Assembly (NCBI GenBank): GCA_019635755.1
Contig: JAHBYW010000006.1
Coordinates: 254,001-318,000, forward strand
Direction: 5' to 3'
From: Rhizobiaceae bacterium
Lineage (GTDB): Bacteria; Pseudomonadota; Alphaproteobacteria; Rhizobiales; Rhizobiaceae
Length of the DNA stretch: 64,000 bases
Shown piece after piece: positions 8,946 to 16,969 of the stretch. How positions within the stretch are numbered: the stretch's first letter is position 1; each line of letters starts with the position of its first letter. A program made the translations under genes and the position numbers. The notes beneath the pieces were generated by a model that was given only the letters and a program-made list of their open reading frames with translations, was not told the origin of the DNA and searched no databases.

Positions 8946-10267
8946 GTTCCGAATTCATCACGCTCTTCATGTTCGGCACCATGATGGTGCTGCTGTTCAC
9001 GGGACAGCGGGTCTTCGGCGTGATCGGTTTCGTCGGTACGGCGGCGGCGCTGTGGCTGTGGGGGCAGGGCTCCTTCGAGATGCCGTTCAACGCCTCTTTC
9101 CAGGTGCTGAACTGGTACCCGCTCATCACCGTGCCGTTCTTCGTCTTCATGGGCTACATGCTCTCGGAGTCGGGCATCGCCAACAATCTGTACCGGCTAT
9201 TCCACGTCTGGTTCGGCCCGGTGCGCGGCGGCCTGGCGCTCGGCACGATCGGCCTGATGGTGCTGATCGCGGCGCTGAACGGGCTGTCGGTGGCGGGCAT
9301 GGCGATCGGCGCGACGATCGCGCTGCCGCAGCTGCTGCGCCACGGCTATGACAAGGTGATGGTCACCGGCGTCATCCAGGCCGGCTCGTCGCTCGGCATC
9401 CTGATCCCGCCGTCGGTCGTGCTGGTGCTCTACGCCATGATCGCGCGCCAGCCGGTGATCGATCTGTGGCTGGCCGGCGTCGGTCCGGGCCTGCTGATGG
9501 CCGCGCTTTTTGCGACCTACGTCTTCGTCAGGTGCCTCGTTCAGCCGGACATCGGACCGGCCCTGCCGGCGGAAGAGCGGGCGCAGATCGACTGGAGCGA
9601 GAAGCTGCGGCTGCTTCGCGTGGGCATCCTGCCGCTGGCGATCTTCGCCGTGATGATGACCCTGTTTATGACCGGCGTCACCAGTCTGGTCGAGAGCTCG
9701 GCAGTCGGTGCTCTGCTGGCGACGCTCGCCGCGTGGTGGGCAGGAAACCTCAACCGCAAGGTCTTTGAGGAATCGACGAGAAGCACGCTGGTGATCAGCG
9801 CAATGTTCCTCTGGATCATCCTCGGTGCCCTGTGCTTCAGCTCGGTCTATGACGGGCTGGGTGCGGTCCGTGCCGTCAGGACGCTGATGCTCGAAACATG
9901 GGATTTCGAGCCCTGGACCATTCTGATCCTGATGCTCCTGTCGTTCGTGATCATGGGGATGTTCCTCGACGACACGGCGATGCTGGTGATCGTCGCGCCG
10001 CTCTACATCCCGCTGGTGATCAGCCTCGGCTTCAACCCGATCTGGTTCGGCATCCTCTACACGATCACCTGCCAGATCGCGTACATCACGCCGCCCTTCG
10101 GGTACAATCTGTTCCTCATGCGCGCGATGGCGCCGCCGGAGATCACGCTGGTCGACATCTACCGGTCGATCGTGCCGTTCTTCCTCCTGATGGTGCTGAC
10201 GATCGTGATCCTCATGGTCTTCCCGGAGATCGCGCTCTGGCTGCCGGCACTCTACCGGGGATCGTGA
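8942..10267 (+). CDS. TRAP transporter large permease (DctM type)
   Basis: A 441-residue polytopic membrane protein of the DctM family with about 12 helices, the transport pore of a TRAP importer. Typical segments include ITVPFFVFMGYMLSESGIA, the GSSLGILIPPSVVLVLYAM signature and, in the second half, GMFLDDTAMLVIVAPLY and ITPPFGYNLFLMRAMAP. The start ATG at 8942 overlaps the DctQ stop (ATGA). Starts further upstream would run inside the DctQ gene. The family normally moves carboxylates or zwitterions such as C4-dicarboxylates, sugar acids, ectoine or taurine. The cargo here is unknown but presumably enters the ligase/dehydrogenase pathway encoded next. Confidence 0.95.
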   Translation: MSSEFITLFMFGTMMVLLFTGQRVFGVIGFVGTAAALWLWGQGSFEMPFNASFQVLNWYPLITVPFFVFMGYMLSESGIANNLYRLFHVWFGPVRGGLALGTIGLMVLIAALNGLSVAGMAIGATIALPQLLRHGYDKVMVTGVIQAGSSLGILIPPSVVLVLYAMIARQPVIDLWLAGVGPGLLMAALFATYVFVRCLVQPDIGPALPAEERAQIDWSEKLRLLRVGILPLAIFAVMMTLFMTGVTSLVESSAVGALLATLAAWWAGNLNRKVFEESTRSTLVISAMFLWIILGALCFSSVYDGLGAVRAVRTLMLETWDFEPWTILILMLLSFVIMGMFLDDTAMLVIVAPLYIPLVISLGFNPIWFGILYTITCQIAYITPPFGYNLFLMRAMAPPEITLVDIYRSIVPFFLLMVLTIVILMVFPEIALWLPALYRGS

Positions 10268-10372
10268 GGCAAGGAGGCGACGGGGCAACAGGGTGAACGA
10301 GAGGAAGGACTACTTCCCGCAACAAGCGCAGATCGACACGGATTGGTGTTGGGAGACAGGAGAACCGTAACG

Positions 10373-11437
10373 ATGACAGACAAGAAGCTCATCAGCAAAC
10401 GCGCCTTCCTCAAGAAGGCCGGATTGACCACCGCGGGTGCGGTCGGCGCCTCAACGCTGGCGATGCCCTACGTGAACGCGCAGGCTCCCATCAAGTGGCG
10501 CCTGCAGACCTATGCCGGTCCGGCGCTTGCCGAGCACGTCGTGAAGAACGCCATCGACTGGTTCAACACGGCGGCGAACGGCCAGATGGAGATCGAGCTC
10601 TACACGGCCGACCAGCTCGTGCCGCATGGCGAGCTGTTCCGCGCCGTGCAGTCCGGCACGATCGACGCCGCCCAGAGCGACGACGATTCGGCGGCGGCTC
10701 CGGTCGACGTCAAAGTGTTCGGCGCCTATTTCCCGCTGGCCTCGCGCTATTCGCTCGACGTGCCGGCTTTGTGGCACTGGCACGGCCTGAAGGAAGTCTG
10801 GGAAGAGGCCTATGCCGAAATCCCCGACGTCACCTGGCTGTCGACGGGTGCCTGGGATCCCTGCAACTTCGGCACCACCAAGCCGATCAACAGCCTGGCC
10901 GACCTGCAGGGCCTGCGCGTCTACACCTTCCCCACGGCCGGACAGTTCCTGTCCAAGTGGGGCGTGGTGCCGGTCTCGCTTCCCTATGAAGACGTGCAGC
11001 CGGCGATCCAGACCGGCGAGCTCGACGGCATCTGCTGGTGCGGCATCACGGAGCTGCACACGGTCGGCTGGGCCGACGTGCTGAAGTACTACCTGACCAA
11101 CCCGCTGTCGGGTGCGTGGGCCGGTTCCTATTTCGTCAACACGGCGAAGTGGAACGAGCTGCCGCCGCATCTCCAGCAGCTGTACCGCATGATGATCGAC
11201 ACCTCGCACTACTATCGCCAGCATTGGTACTGGGCCGGCGAGGCAAACTTCCGCAACACCGGCAAGCTGCAGCTGACGACCATCCCCGACGCCGAATGGA
11301 AGCAGGTCGAGGACGAGGCAGTCGTGTTCTGGGACCAGATCGCGTCGCAGAGCCCGCGCAGCGCCAAGGTCGTCGAGATCATCAAGAAGTACAACGCCGA
11401 CATGGTGAAGGCCGGCCGTCCGTACAGGTACACCTGA
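10373..11437 (+). CDS. TRAP transporter substrate-binding protein (DctP type)
   Basis: A 354-residue periplasmic receptor. The N-terminus (KLISKRAFLKKAGLTTAG, then an alanine-rich core and NAQA) resembles a Tat signal with Lys-Arg in place of Arg-Arg, so Tat or Sec export are both possible. The body carries the DctP pattern, including GLRVYTFPTAGQFLSKWG and VPVSLPYEDVQPAIQTGELDG. Several tryptophans and cysteines (CNFGTTKP, GICWCGITE) line the putative ligand region. The start at 10373 has AGGAG about 10 nt upstream and an in-frame upstream ATG is poorly spaced. It lies 105 bp after the permease and is probably expressed at a higher level. A strong hairpin follows at 11453. Confidence 0.93.
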   Translation: MTDKKLISKRAFLKKAGLTTAGAVGASTLAMPYVNAQAPIKWRLQTYAGPALAEHVVKNAIDWFNTAANGQMEIELYTADQLVPHGELFRAVQSGTIDAAQSDDDSAAAPVDVKVFGAYFPLASRYSLDVPALWHWHGLKEVWEEAYAEIPDVTWLSTGAWDPCNFGTTKPINSLADLQGLRVYTFPTAGQFLSKWGVVPVSLPYEDVQPAIQTGELDGICWCGITELHTVGWADVLKYYLTNPLSGAWAGSYFVNTAKWNELPPHLQQLYRMMIDTSHYYRQHWYWAGEANFRNTGKLQLTTIPDAEWKQVEDEAVVFWDQIASQSPRSAKVVEIIKKYNADMVKAGRPYRYT

Positions 11438-11452
11438 TCGCGGAATAATATC

Positions 11453-11479
11453 GGCCCGGCCGCTCCGCGCGGCCGGGCC
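11453..11479 (+). terminator. Strong GC hairpin between the binding-protein and ligase genes (attenuator or mRNA stabiliser)
   Basis: An 11-bp perfect stem (11453-11463 with 11469-11479) closes a 5-nt loop 16 nt after the DctP-type stop codon. No T run follows, so a full intrinsic terminator is unlikely. Such hairpins commonly protect the upstream binding-protein message and lower expression of downstream genes. Confidence 0.5.
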
Positions 11480-11524
11480 TCCTGACAAGACCAGGCAGAA
11501 CCGGCATTGCCGGCGGAGTGAACC

Positions 11525-12895
11525 ATGGCGGGCAATCTGACTTTCGACCAGTTGAAGAAGGCTGTGGTGTCCGGCGAGATCGACACCGTGCTTGCCTGCG
11601 CGACCGACATGCAGGGCCGGCTCGTTGGAAAGCGCTTCCTGGCGAAATACTTCGTCGAGTCCGGCTATGGCGAGACCCACGGCTGCAACTACCTCCTGAC
11701 CGTCGACGTCGATATGGAGGTCGTGCCCGGCTACAAGGCTGCGAACTGGGAAAAGGGCTATGGGGATTTCGTCTTCAAGCCCGACCTTTCGACGCTGCGC
11801 CACATTCCATGGCTGGAGAAGACCGCGCTCGTTCTCTGCGACCTGCTCGACCACCACAGTCATGAGGACGTCCCGCATTCGCCGCGCGCCATCCTCAAGC
11901 GCCAGACGGAGCGCCTGAAGGAGCGCGGCTGGATGGCCTACATGGCTTCCGAACTCGAATTCTACCTGTTCGAGGAGACGTTCGCCTCTGCGCGCGCCAA
12001 GGCCTGGAAGAACCTCAACACGGCCTCGCCCTATATCGGCGACTACCTGATCGGCATCACCACCCAGGAAGAGACCGTGATGCGGGCGATCCGTAACGGG
12101 ATGGAGGCAGCGGGGATTCCGGTCGAGAATTCCAAGGGCGAAGCGGGACCCGGCCAGGAGGAAATCAACGTCCGCTACGCAGAAGCGCTCGATATGGCCG
12201 ACCGGCACGTCGTCCTGAAGAACGGCTGCAAGGAGATCGCGCACGGGCTCGGCAAGTCGCTGACCTTCATGTCGAAGTACAATTATTCGCTCGCCGGCAA
12301 TTCGAGCCACGTCCACAATTCGCTGTGGAGCGCCGACGGCAAGACGCCGCTCTTCTTCGACAAGAAGGCCGAGCACACTATGTCGCCGCTGATGCGCTCC
12401 TGGGTGGCCGGCCAGCTGAAATATGCCAGCCAGTTCACGCTGATGCTGGCGCCGTATATCAACTCCTATAAGCGCTTCCAGGTCGCGACCTGGGCGCCCA
12501 CCCGCATCGCCTGGAGCCGCGACAACCGCACGGCGAGCTTCCGCCTCTGCGGCGAGGGGTCGAAGGGCATCCGCATCGAGTGCCGCATCGGCGGCGCCGA
12601 CTTGAACCCCTATCTCGCCTTCGCGTCCCTGATTGCCGCCGGGCTCGCCGGCATCGACGAGAAGCTGGAACTGTCGAAGCCGTTCGAGGGCGACGTCTAC
12701 CACGCGCAGAAGCTGCCGGAGATTCCGAAGACGCTGCGCGACGCGACCGAGCTTTTCGCCAAATCGAAGGTGATGAAGTCCGCGTTCGGCGATGAGGTGG
12801 TCGAGCACTACGCCCACACGGCACGGTGGGAGCAGTTCGAATACGACCGCCGCATCACCGACTGGGAACTGCACAGAGGATTCGAGCGGTACTGA
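11525..12895 (+). CDS. Glutamine-synthetase-like ligase (probable gamma-glutamyl-amide synthetase)
   Basis: A 456-residue type I glutamine synthetase-fold ligase. Metal and ATP/glutamate motifs are recognisable: SELEFYLF, ENSKGEAGPGQEEINVRY, the histidine in GNSSHVHNSLW, NSYKRFQ, and the RNRT-type arginine region ending IECRIGGADLNPYLAFASL. It lacks the adenylylation-loop sequence of biosynthetic GlnA. Together with the neighbouring dehydrogenases it resembles the PuuA, IpuC and GlnA4 group, which joins glutamate to an amine to make a gamma-glutamyl amide. The next genes are an aldehyde dehydrogenase (20 nt away) and an alcohol dehydrogenase, and an amide hydrolase starts the operon. The amine is unknown. 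An amino alcohol would explain the dehydrogenases. Confidence 0.88.
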   Translation: MAGNLTFDQLKKAVVSGEIDTVLACATDMQGRLVGKRFLAKYFVESGYGETHGCNYLLTVDVDMEVVPGYKAANWEKGYGDFVFKPDLSTLRHIPWLEKTALVLCDLLDHHSHEDVPHSPRAILKRQTERLKERGWMAYMASELEFYLFEETFASARAKAWKNLNTASPYIGDYLIGITTQEETVMRAIRNGMEAAGIPVENSKGEAGPGQEEINVRYAEALDMADRHVVLKNGCKEIAHGLGKSLTFMSKYNYSLAGNSSHVHNSLWSADGKTPLFFDKKAEHTMSPLMRSWVAGQLKYASQFTLMLAPYINSYKRFQVATWAPTRIAWSRDNRTASFRLCGEGSKGIRIECRIGGADLNPYLAFASLIAAGLAGIDEKLELSKPFEGDVYHAQKLPEIPKTLRDATELFAKSKVMKSAFGDEVVEHYAHTARWEQFEYDRRITDWELHRGFERY

Positions 12896-12914
12896 CAGCG
12901 GCGAAGAGGAAACG

Positions 12915-14303
12915 ATGACCGAAACCGTCAAACTCAAATCCCCCATCGACGGCTCGATCTATGTCGAGCGGCCGGTGCTCACCGACCAGCAGGCGAATGC
13001 GGTTGTCGAGCGGGCGCGTGCGGCGCAGCCCGGCTGGGCGGCGCTGTCGATCGGCGAGCGCTCGAAATACATCCTCGCCTTCCTCGAGGCGCTGGTGGGC
13101 ATGACCGACGAGATCGTGCCGGAACTGGCCTGGCAGATGGGGCGGCCAGTCAAGTATGGCGGCGAGTTCGGCGGCGTGAAGGAACGCACGCAATATATGG
13201 TCGAGATTGCCGAGAAGGCACTTGCGCCTGTCCCGGCCTCGAACCCGAAGGACGGCTTTCGCCGCTACGTAAAGAAGGACCCGCTCGGCGTGGTCATGGT
13301 GATCGCGCCGTGGAACTATCCCTACCTCACCGCCGTGAACACGATCGTTCCGGCGCTCATCGCGGGCTCGACGGTGATCCTCAAGCATGCCGCGCAGACT
13401 CTCGTCGTCGGAGAGCGTTTCGCCCAGGCCTTCGAGAAGGCCGGCCTGCCGAAGAACGTCTTCCAGAACGTCGTGCTGAACCACGGCCAGACGGAGAGGC
13501 TGTTGGCTTCGGGCCGGATCGATCACGTCAACTTCACCGGTTCCGTCGCGGGCGGACGCGCCATCGAGAAGGCCTCGGCCGGCACCTTCATGACGCTCGG
13601 GCTCGAACTCGGCGGCAAGGACCCGGCCTATGTGCTGCCGGACGCGAAGATGGACCATGCCATCGCCAATCTTGCCGAGGGCGCTTTCTTCAATTCCGGT
13701 CAGTGCTGCTGCGGCATTGAGCGCATCTATGTTCACGCGGACGTCTATGACGATTTCGTCGAGGGCTTCATCGCCGAGAGCCGCAACTGGACTCTCGGCA
13801 ATCCGCTGGAGAAGGATTCGGTGATCGGCCCGATGGCGCAGGCGCGCTTCGCCGACTTCATCCGCGAGCAGAAGGCCGAGGCGCTGCGCAAGGGCGCGAC
13901 GGCCCATATGAATACGAAAGATGGCCGCGACAAAGAAGGCTCGCCCTACCTGCCGGTCGAGGTGCTGACCAACGTCAACCACCAGATGAGCGTCATGCGC
14001 GAGGAGAGTTTTGGCCCGATTGTCGGCATCATGAAGGTGCGCGACGACGACGAGGCGGTGTCGCTGATGAACGACAGCCCCTACGGCCTGACCGCCTCCA
14101 TCTGGACACGCGATACCGAGCGCGCGATCGCCATCGGCGACCGCGTCGAGACCGGAACCGTCTTCATGAACCGCTGCGACTATCTCGATCCTGCGCTGGT
14201 CTGGACCGGCGTCAAAGATACGGGAAAGGGCGCGGCACTCTCGGCCATCGGCTACGACAATCTCACGCGACCGAAGAGCTATCATCTCCGCGAGAAAATC
14301 TAG
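12915..14303 (+). CDS. Aldehyde dehydrogenase (NAD(P)-dependent)
   Basis: A 462-residue aldehyde dehydrogenase that oxidises an aldehyde to the carboxylate. The general base Glu231 sits in LELGGKDPAYVLPD and the catalytic Cys265 in FFNSGQCCCGIERI, a triple-cysteine version of the active-site loop. The Rossmann motif region (VMVIAPWNYPYLTAVNTIVPAL) and FTGSVAGGRAI are intact. The start ATG at 12915 is preceded by AAGAGGAAA and gives the normal N-terminus. Upstream in-frame codons would overlap the ligase. By context it should oxidise the gamma-glutamyl aldehyde made by the iron alcohol dehydrogenase, as PuuC does in putrescine breakdown. The substrate is inferred, not shown. Confidence 0.93.
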   Translation: MTETVKLKSPIDGSIYVERPVLTDQQANAVVERARAAQPGWAALSIGERSKYILAFLEALVGMTDEIVPELAWQMGRPVKYGGEFGGVKERTQYMVEIAEKALAPVPASNPKDGFRRYVKKDPLGVVMVIAPWNYPYLTAVNTIVPALIAGSTVILKHAAQTLVVGERFAQAFEKAGLPKNVFQNVVLNHGQTERLLASGRIDHVNFTGSVAGGRAIEKASAGTFMTLGLELGGKDPAYVLPDAKMDHAIANLAEGAFFNSGQCCCGIERIYVHADVYDDFVEGFIAESRNWTLGNPLEKDSVIGPMAQARFADFIREQKAEALRKGATAHMNTKDGRDKEGSPYLPVEVLTNVNHQMSVMREESFGPIVGIMKVRDDDEAVSLMNDSPYGLTASIWTRDTERAIAIGDRVETGTVFMNRCDYLDPALVWTGVKDTGKGAALSAIGYDNLTRPKSYHLREKI

Positions 14304-14315
14304 TTTGCACCTACT

Positions 14316-14396
14316 GTGCCCTCTCCACCGCCTTCGGCGATCCTCATCCCCCGCTTACGGGGGAATGGAACCCTGCGAAGGGTGGTGAGGGGGCGC
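14316..14396. repeat. GC-rich intergenic palindromic repeat, copy 1
   Basis: The 118-bp gap between two operon genes holds a mosaic of palindromes: CCGCC-TTC-GGCG, CCCCCG-CTTA-CGGGGG and ACCCT-GCGA-AGGGT, ending in GTGAGGGGGC. The same order of modules (paired C/G runs, a GAA linker, an ACC...GGT hairpin with GCGAA at its tip, then GGAGGGGGC) recurs at 17957-18020. It looks like one of the dispersed short repeat families of rhizobial genomes. Confidence 0.7.
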
Positions 14397-14421
14397 ATTT
14401 AGTCTGTTCAGGAAGAACCCG

Positions 14422-15588
14422 ATGACCAAGCTCGTTTCCAAATGGAACTACCCCACCACCGTCCGCTTCGGCGCGGGGCGCATCAAGGAGTTGCCCGACG
14501 CGCTCGCCGCAGCCGGCATCAAGCGACCGCTGTTCGTCACCGACCCGGGCCTGGCGAAGCTGCCGGTCGTCGCCTCGACGCTCAAGCTGCTCGATGACGC
14601 CAAGGTACCTTACGGCGTCTTTTCCGACGTGAAGGCCAATCCGGTCGAATCCAACCTCACCGCGGGCATCGAGGTCTTCAAGAAGGGCAGGCATGACGGC
14701 GTCATCGCCTTCGGCGGCGGCTCTGCGCTCGACCTCGGCAAGCTGATCGCCTTCCAGGCGCACCAGACCCGACCGGTCTGGGATTTCGAGGACGTCGGCG
14801 ATTGGTGGACCCGCGCTGACTCCTCGAAGATCGCGCCGATCGTCGCCGTTCCGACCACGGCCGGAACGGGCTCCGAAGTCGGTCGCGCCGGCGTGCTGAC
14901 GCATGAAGCAAGCCACACCAAGAAGGTGATCTTCCATCCGAAGATGCTGCCCGTCATCGTCATCGCCGATCCGGAGCTGACGGTCGGCATGCCGCCCTTC
15001 ATCACCGTCGGCACAGGCATGGACGCGCTCGCGCACTGCCTCGAAGCCTATTGCGCGCCGGGCTATCACCCGATGGCCGACGGCATCGCTTTGGAAGGCA
15101 TCCGCCTCGTGTTCGAGAACCTTCCGAAGGCCTACGCGAACGGCAAGGATCTCACCGCGCGCGCACACATGATGAGCGCCGCCGCGATGGGCGCCACAGC
15201 CTTCCAGAAGGGGCTCGGCGCCATCCACTCGCTGTCGCATCCGATCGGCGCGCTGTACGACACCCACCACGGCATGACCAACGCCGTGTTCATGCCCTAC
15301 GTGCTCGACTTCAACCGAAAAGCCATCGAGGAGCGCATCACGCGGCTCGCGGCCTATCTCGGCATCAAGGGCGGCTTCGACGGCTTCGCCAAGGCGGTGC
15401 TCAAGCTGCGAAAAGACCTGAAGGTTCCGCACACCCTGCCGGGCCTGATCAAAGGCCTCGACATGGACAGGAAGCGCAAGGGCCTGATCGCCGACATGGC
15501 AATCGTCGATCCGACCGCGGGCGGCAACCCGGTGAAGCTGACCAGGAAGGCGGCGCTGGCGCTGCTGGAATCCGCGATCCATGGCTGA
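14422..15588 (+). CDS. Iron-containing alcohol dehydrogenase
   Basis: A 388-residue group III (iron-activated) alcohol dehydrogenase. The NAD-binding stretch GVIAFGGGSALDLGKLIAF and the motif PTTAGTGSEVGRAGVLT are typical. The metal ligands expected for the family are present as Asp and His in GTGMDALAHCLEAY and as two histidines in GAIHSLSHPIGALYDTHHG. It converts an alcohol to an aldehyde with NAD(P). It is the last gene of the operon that begins with the amide hydrolase, so it is proposed to oxidise the hydroxyl of a gamma-glutamylated amino alcohol before the aldehyde dehydrogenase acts. A palindromic repeat separates it from that gene, which may lower its expression. Confidence 0.94.
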   Translation: MTKLVSKWNYPTTVRFGAGRIKELPDALAAAGIKRPLFVTDPGLAKLPVVASTLKLLDDAKVPYGVFSDVKANPVESNLTAGIEVFKKGRHDGVIAFGGGSALDLGKLIAFQAHQTRPVWDFEDVGDWWTRADSSKIAPIVAVPTTAGTGSEVGRAGVLTHEASHTKKVIFHPKMLPVIVIADPELTVGMPPFITVGTGMDALAHCLEAYCAPGYHPMADGIALEGIRLVFENLPKAYANGKDLTARAHMMSAAAMGATAFQKGLGAIHSLSHPIGALYDTHHGMTNAVFMPYVLDFNRKAIEERITRLAAYLGIKGGFDGFAKAVLKLRKDLKVPHTLPGLIKGLDMDRKRKGLIADMAIVDPTAGGNPVKLTRKAALALLESAIHG

Positions 15589-15735
15589 ACGGGACGAAGG
15601 AGAGAGCCACGGCAGAAGGGGAGGCGGACGGTCGCAAACGAGTGCAGTTCGTTAGCCGGTAAACGACGGCGGCGATTGCCACATGCATTGAAAAGTAGTT
15701 AAGTTTTTCACGCCTCGGGGGTGCCGGTGGTCGAG

Positions 15736-15753
15736 ATTTCATCTGACTGTCAT
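15736..15753 (+). promoter_or_regulatory. Candidate Pho box upstream of the ABC importer operon
   Basis: Two 7-mers, ATTTCAT and CTGTCAT, are separated by 4 nt. This is the exact 7-4-7 layout of the alphaproteobacterial PhoB site (CTGTCAT-N4-CTGTCAT). The second half-site is perfect and the first has two mismatches. It lies 59 bp before the start at 15813. Phosphate-starvation control of the operon is inferred. Confidence 0.55.
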
Positions 15754-15812
15754 CGGAGAGCGGTAACCGCACCGCAGGCGTCGAATGGCGTCAGTTCAAC
15801 GGGAGAACATCT

Positions 15813-16916
15813 ATGCTGAATGTCACGGGAAAGATACTTTCCCTCACGGCCGCGTCGCTGATGGCGACGACGGCGATCGTGTCCGCGCAGTCGGATGAGC
15901 TTGTCGCGGCCGCGAAGGCCGAGGGCATGCTCACCACGATCGCGCTGCCGCACGACTGGTGCGGCTATGGCGAGGTCATCGCCGGCTTCAAGGCGAAGTA
16001 TCCGGAGATCACCGTCAACGAGCTGAACCCCGATGCGGGCTCCAGCGACGAGATCGAGGCGATCAAGGCGAACAAGGACAACAAGGGCCCGCAGGCGCCG
16101 GACGTGATCGACGTCGGCCTGTCCTACGGCCCGGCGGCGAAGGCCGAAGGCCTGATCCAGCCCTACAAGGTGTCGACCTGGGATTCGATCCCGGACTCGG
16201 CGAAGGATGCCGAGGGCTACTGGTACGGCGACTATTACGGTGTGCTGTCGTTCGAGGTGAACAAGGACCTGGTCCAGAACACCCCGGCGGACTGGTCGGA
16301 CCTGCTGAAGGACGAATACAAGAACTCGGTCGCGCTGGCTGGCGATCCGCGCGCCTCGAACCAGGCGATCCAGGGCGTCTATGCCGCCGGGCTCGCTGCG
16401 GGCGGCGCGGCTGGCGCCGACGCCGGCACCAAGGGTCTGGACTTCTTCAAGGAGCTCAACGCCAAGGGCAACTTCGTCCCGGTCATCGGCAAGGCGGCGA
16501 CGCTGGCGCAGGGCCAGACGCCGATCCTGATCACCTGGGACTACAATGCACTGGCCGGCCGCGACACGCTGAACGGCAACCCGCCGGTCGACGTGGTCGT
16601 TCCGAAGTCGGGCGTCGTGGCAGGCGTGTACATCCAGGCGATCAGCGCCTACGCGCCGCACCCGAATGCCGCGAAGCTGTGGATGGAGTATCTCTACTCG
16701 GACGAGGGTCAGCTCGGCTGGCTGAAGGGCTACTGCCACCCGATCCGCTTCAACGACCTCGCCAAGAACGGCAAGATCCCGCAGGACATGATGGACAAGC
16801 TGCCGCCGGCGGCCTCCTACGAGATCGCGGTGTTCCCGTCGCTCGAGGAGCAGGCTGCCGCAAAGGAAGCCATCACCAAGAACTGGGACAGCGTCGTCGG
16901 CGCCAACGTCCAGTAA
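15813..16916 (+). CDS. ABC transporter substrate-binding protein (family 1, AfuA/PhnS-like), putative organophosphate receptor
   Basis: A 367-residue periplasmic receptor with a signal peptide ending in ATTAIVSAQ. The fold is that of family 1 extracellular solute-binding proteins, with an ALPHDWCGYGEVIAGFKAKYPEITV start, a central WYGDYYGVLSFEVNKDLV and a late PHPNAAKLWMEYLYSDEGQLGWL segment. Relatives are often annotated as iron(III)-binding, but AfuA itself binds sugar phosphates and PhnS-type proteins bind aminoethylphosphonate. No tyrosine pair typical of ferric binding is evident to me. The Pho box upstream and the phosphodiesterase-like gene downstream favour a phosphorus-containing ligand. 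A strong hairpin follows the gene. The start at 15813 is supported by GGGAG about 8 nt upstream. Confidence 0.88.
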   Translation: MLNVTGKILSLTAASLMATTAIVSAQSDELVAAAKAEGMLTTIALPHDWCGYGEVIAGFKAKYPEITVNELNPDAGSSDEIEAIKANKDNKGPQAPDVIDVGLSYGPAAKAEGLIQPYKVSTWDSIPDSAKDAEGYWYGDYYGVLSFEVNKDLVQNTPADWSDLLKDEYKNSVALAGDPRASNQAIQGVYAAGLAAGGAAGADAGTKGLDFFKELNAKGNFVPVIGKAATLAQGQTPILITWDYNALAGRDTLNGNPPVDVVVPKSGVVAGVYIQAISAYAPHPNAAKLWMEYLYSDEGQLGWLKGYCHPIRFNDLAKNGKIPQDMMDKLPPAASYEIAVFPSLEEQAAAKEAITKNWDSVVGANVQ

Positions 16917-16927
16917 GACATGTCACG

Positions 16928-16952
16928 CCGGGCGGCCCTCGGGGCCGCCCGG
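16928..16952 (+). terminator. Strong hairpin after the binding-protein gene (attenuator/stabiliser)
   Basis: An 11-bp perfect stem (16928-16938 with 16942-16952) with a three-base loop lies 12 nt after the stop codon and just before the permease start. There is no U tract, so it more likely tunes expression between receptor and permease than ends transcription. Confidence 0.5.
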
Positions 16953-16969
16953 TCCGTTCCCGGCAGCCG

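Noticed and set aside
11453-11479. Intrinsic terminator ending the operon after the TRAP receptor gene
   Set aside because: The stem is strong but no U tract follows, and the ligase gene starts close by with no clear new promoter. Attenuation or mRNA stabilisation is more likely than full termination.
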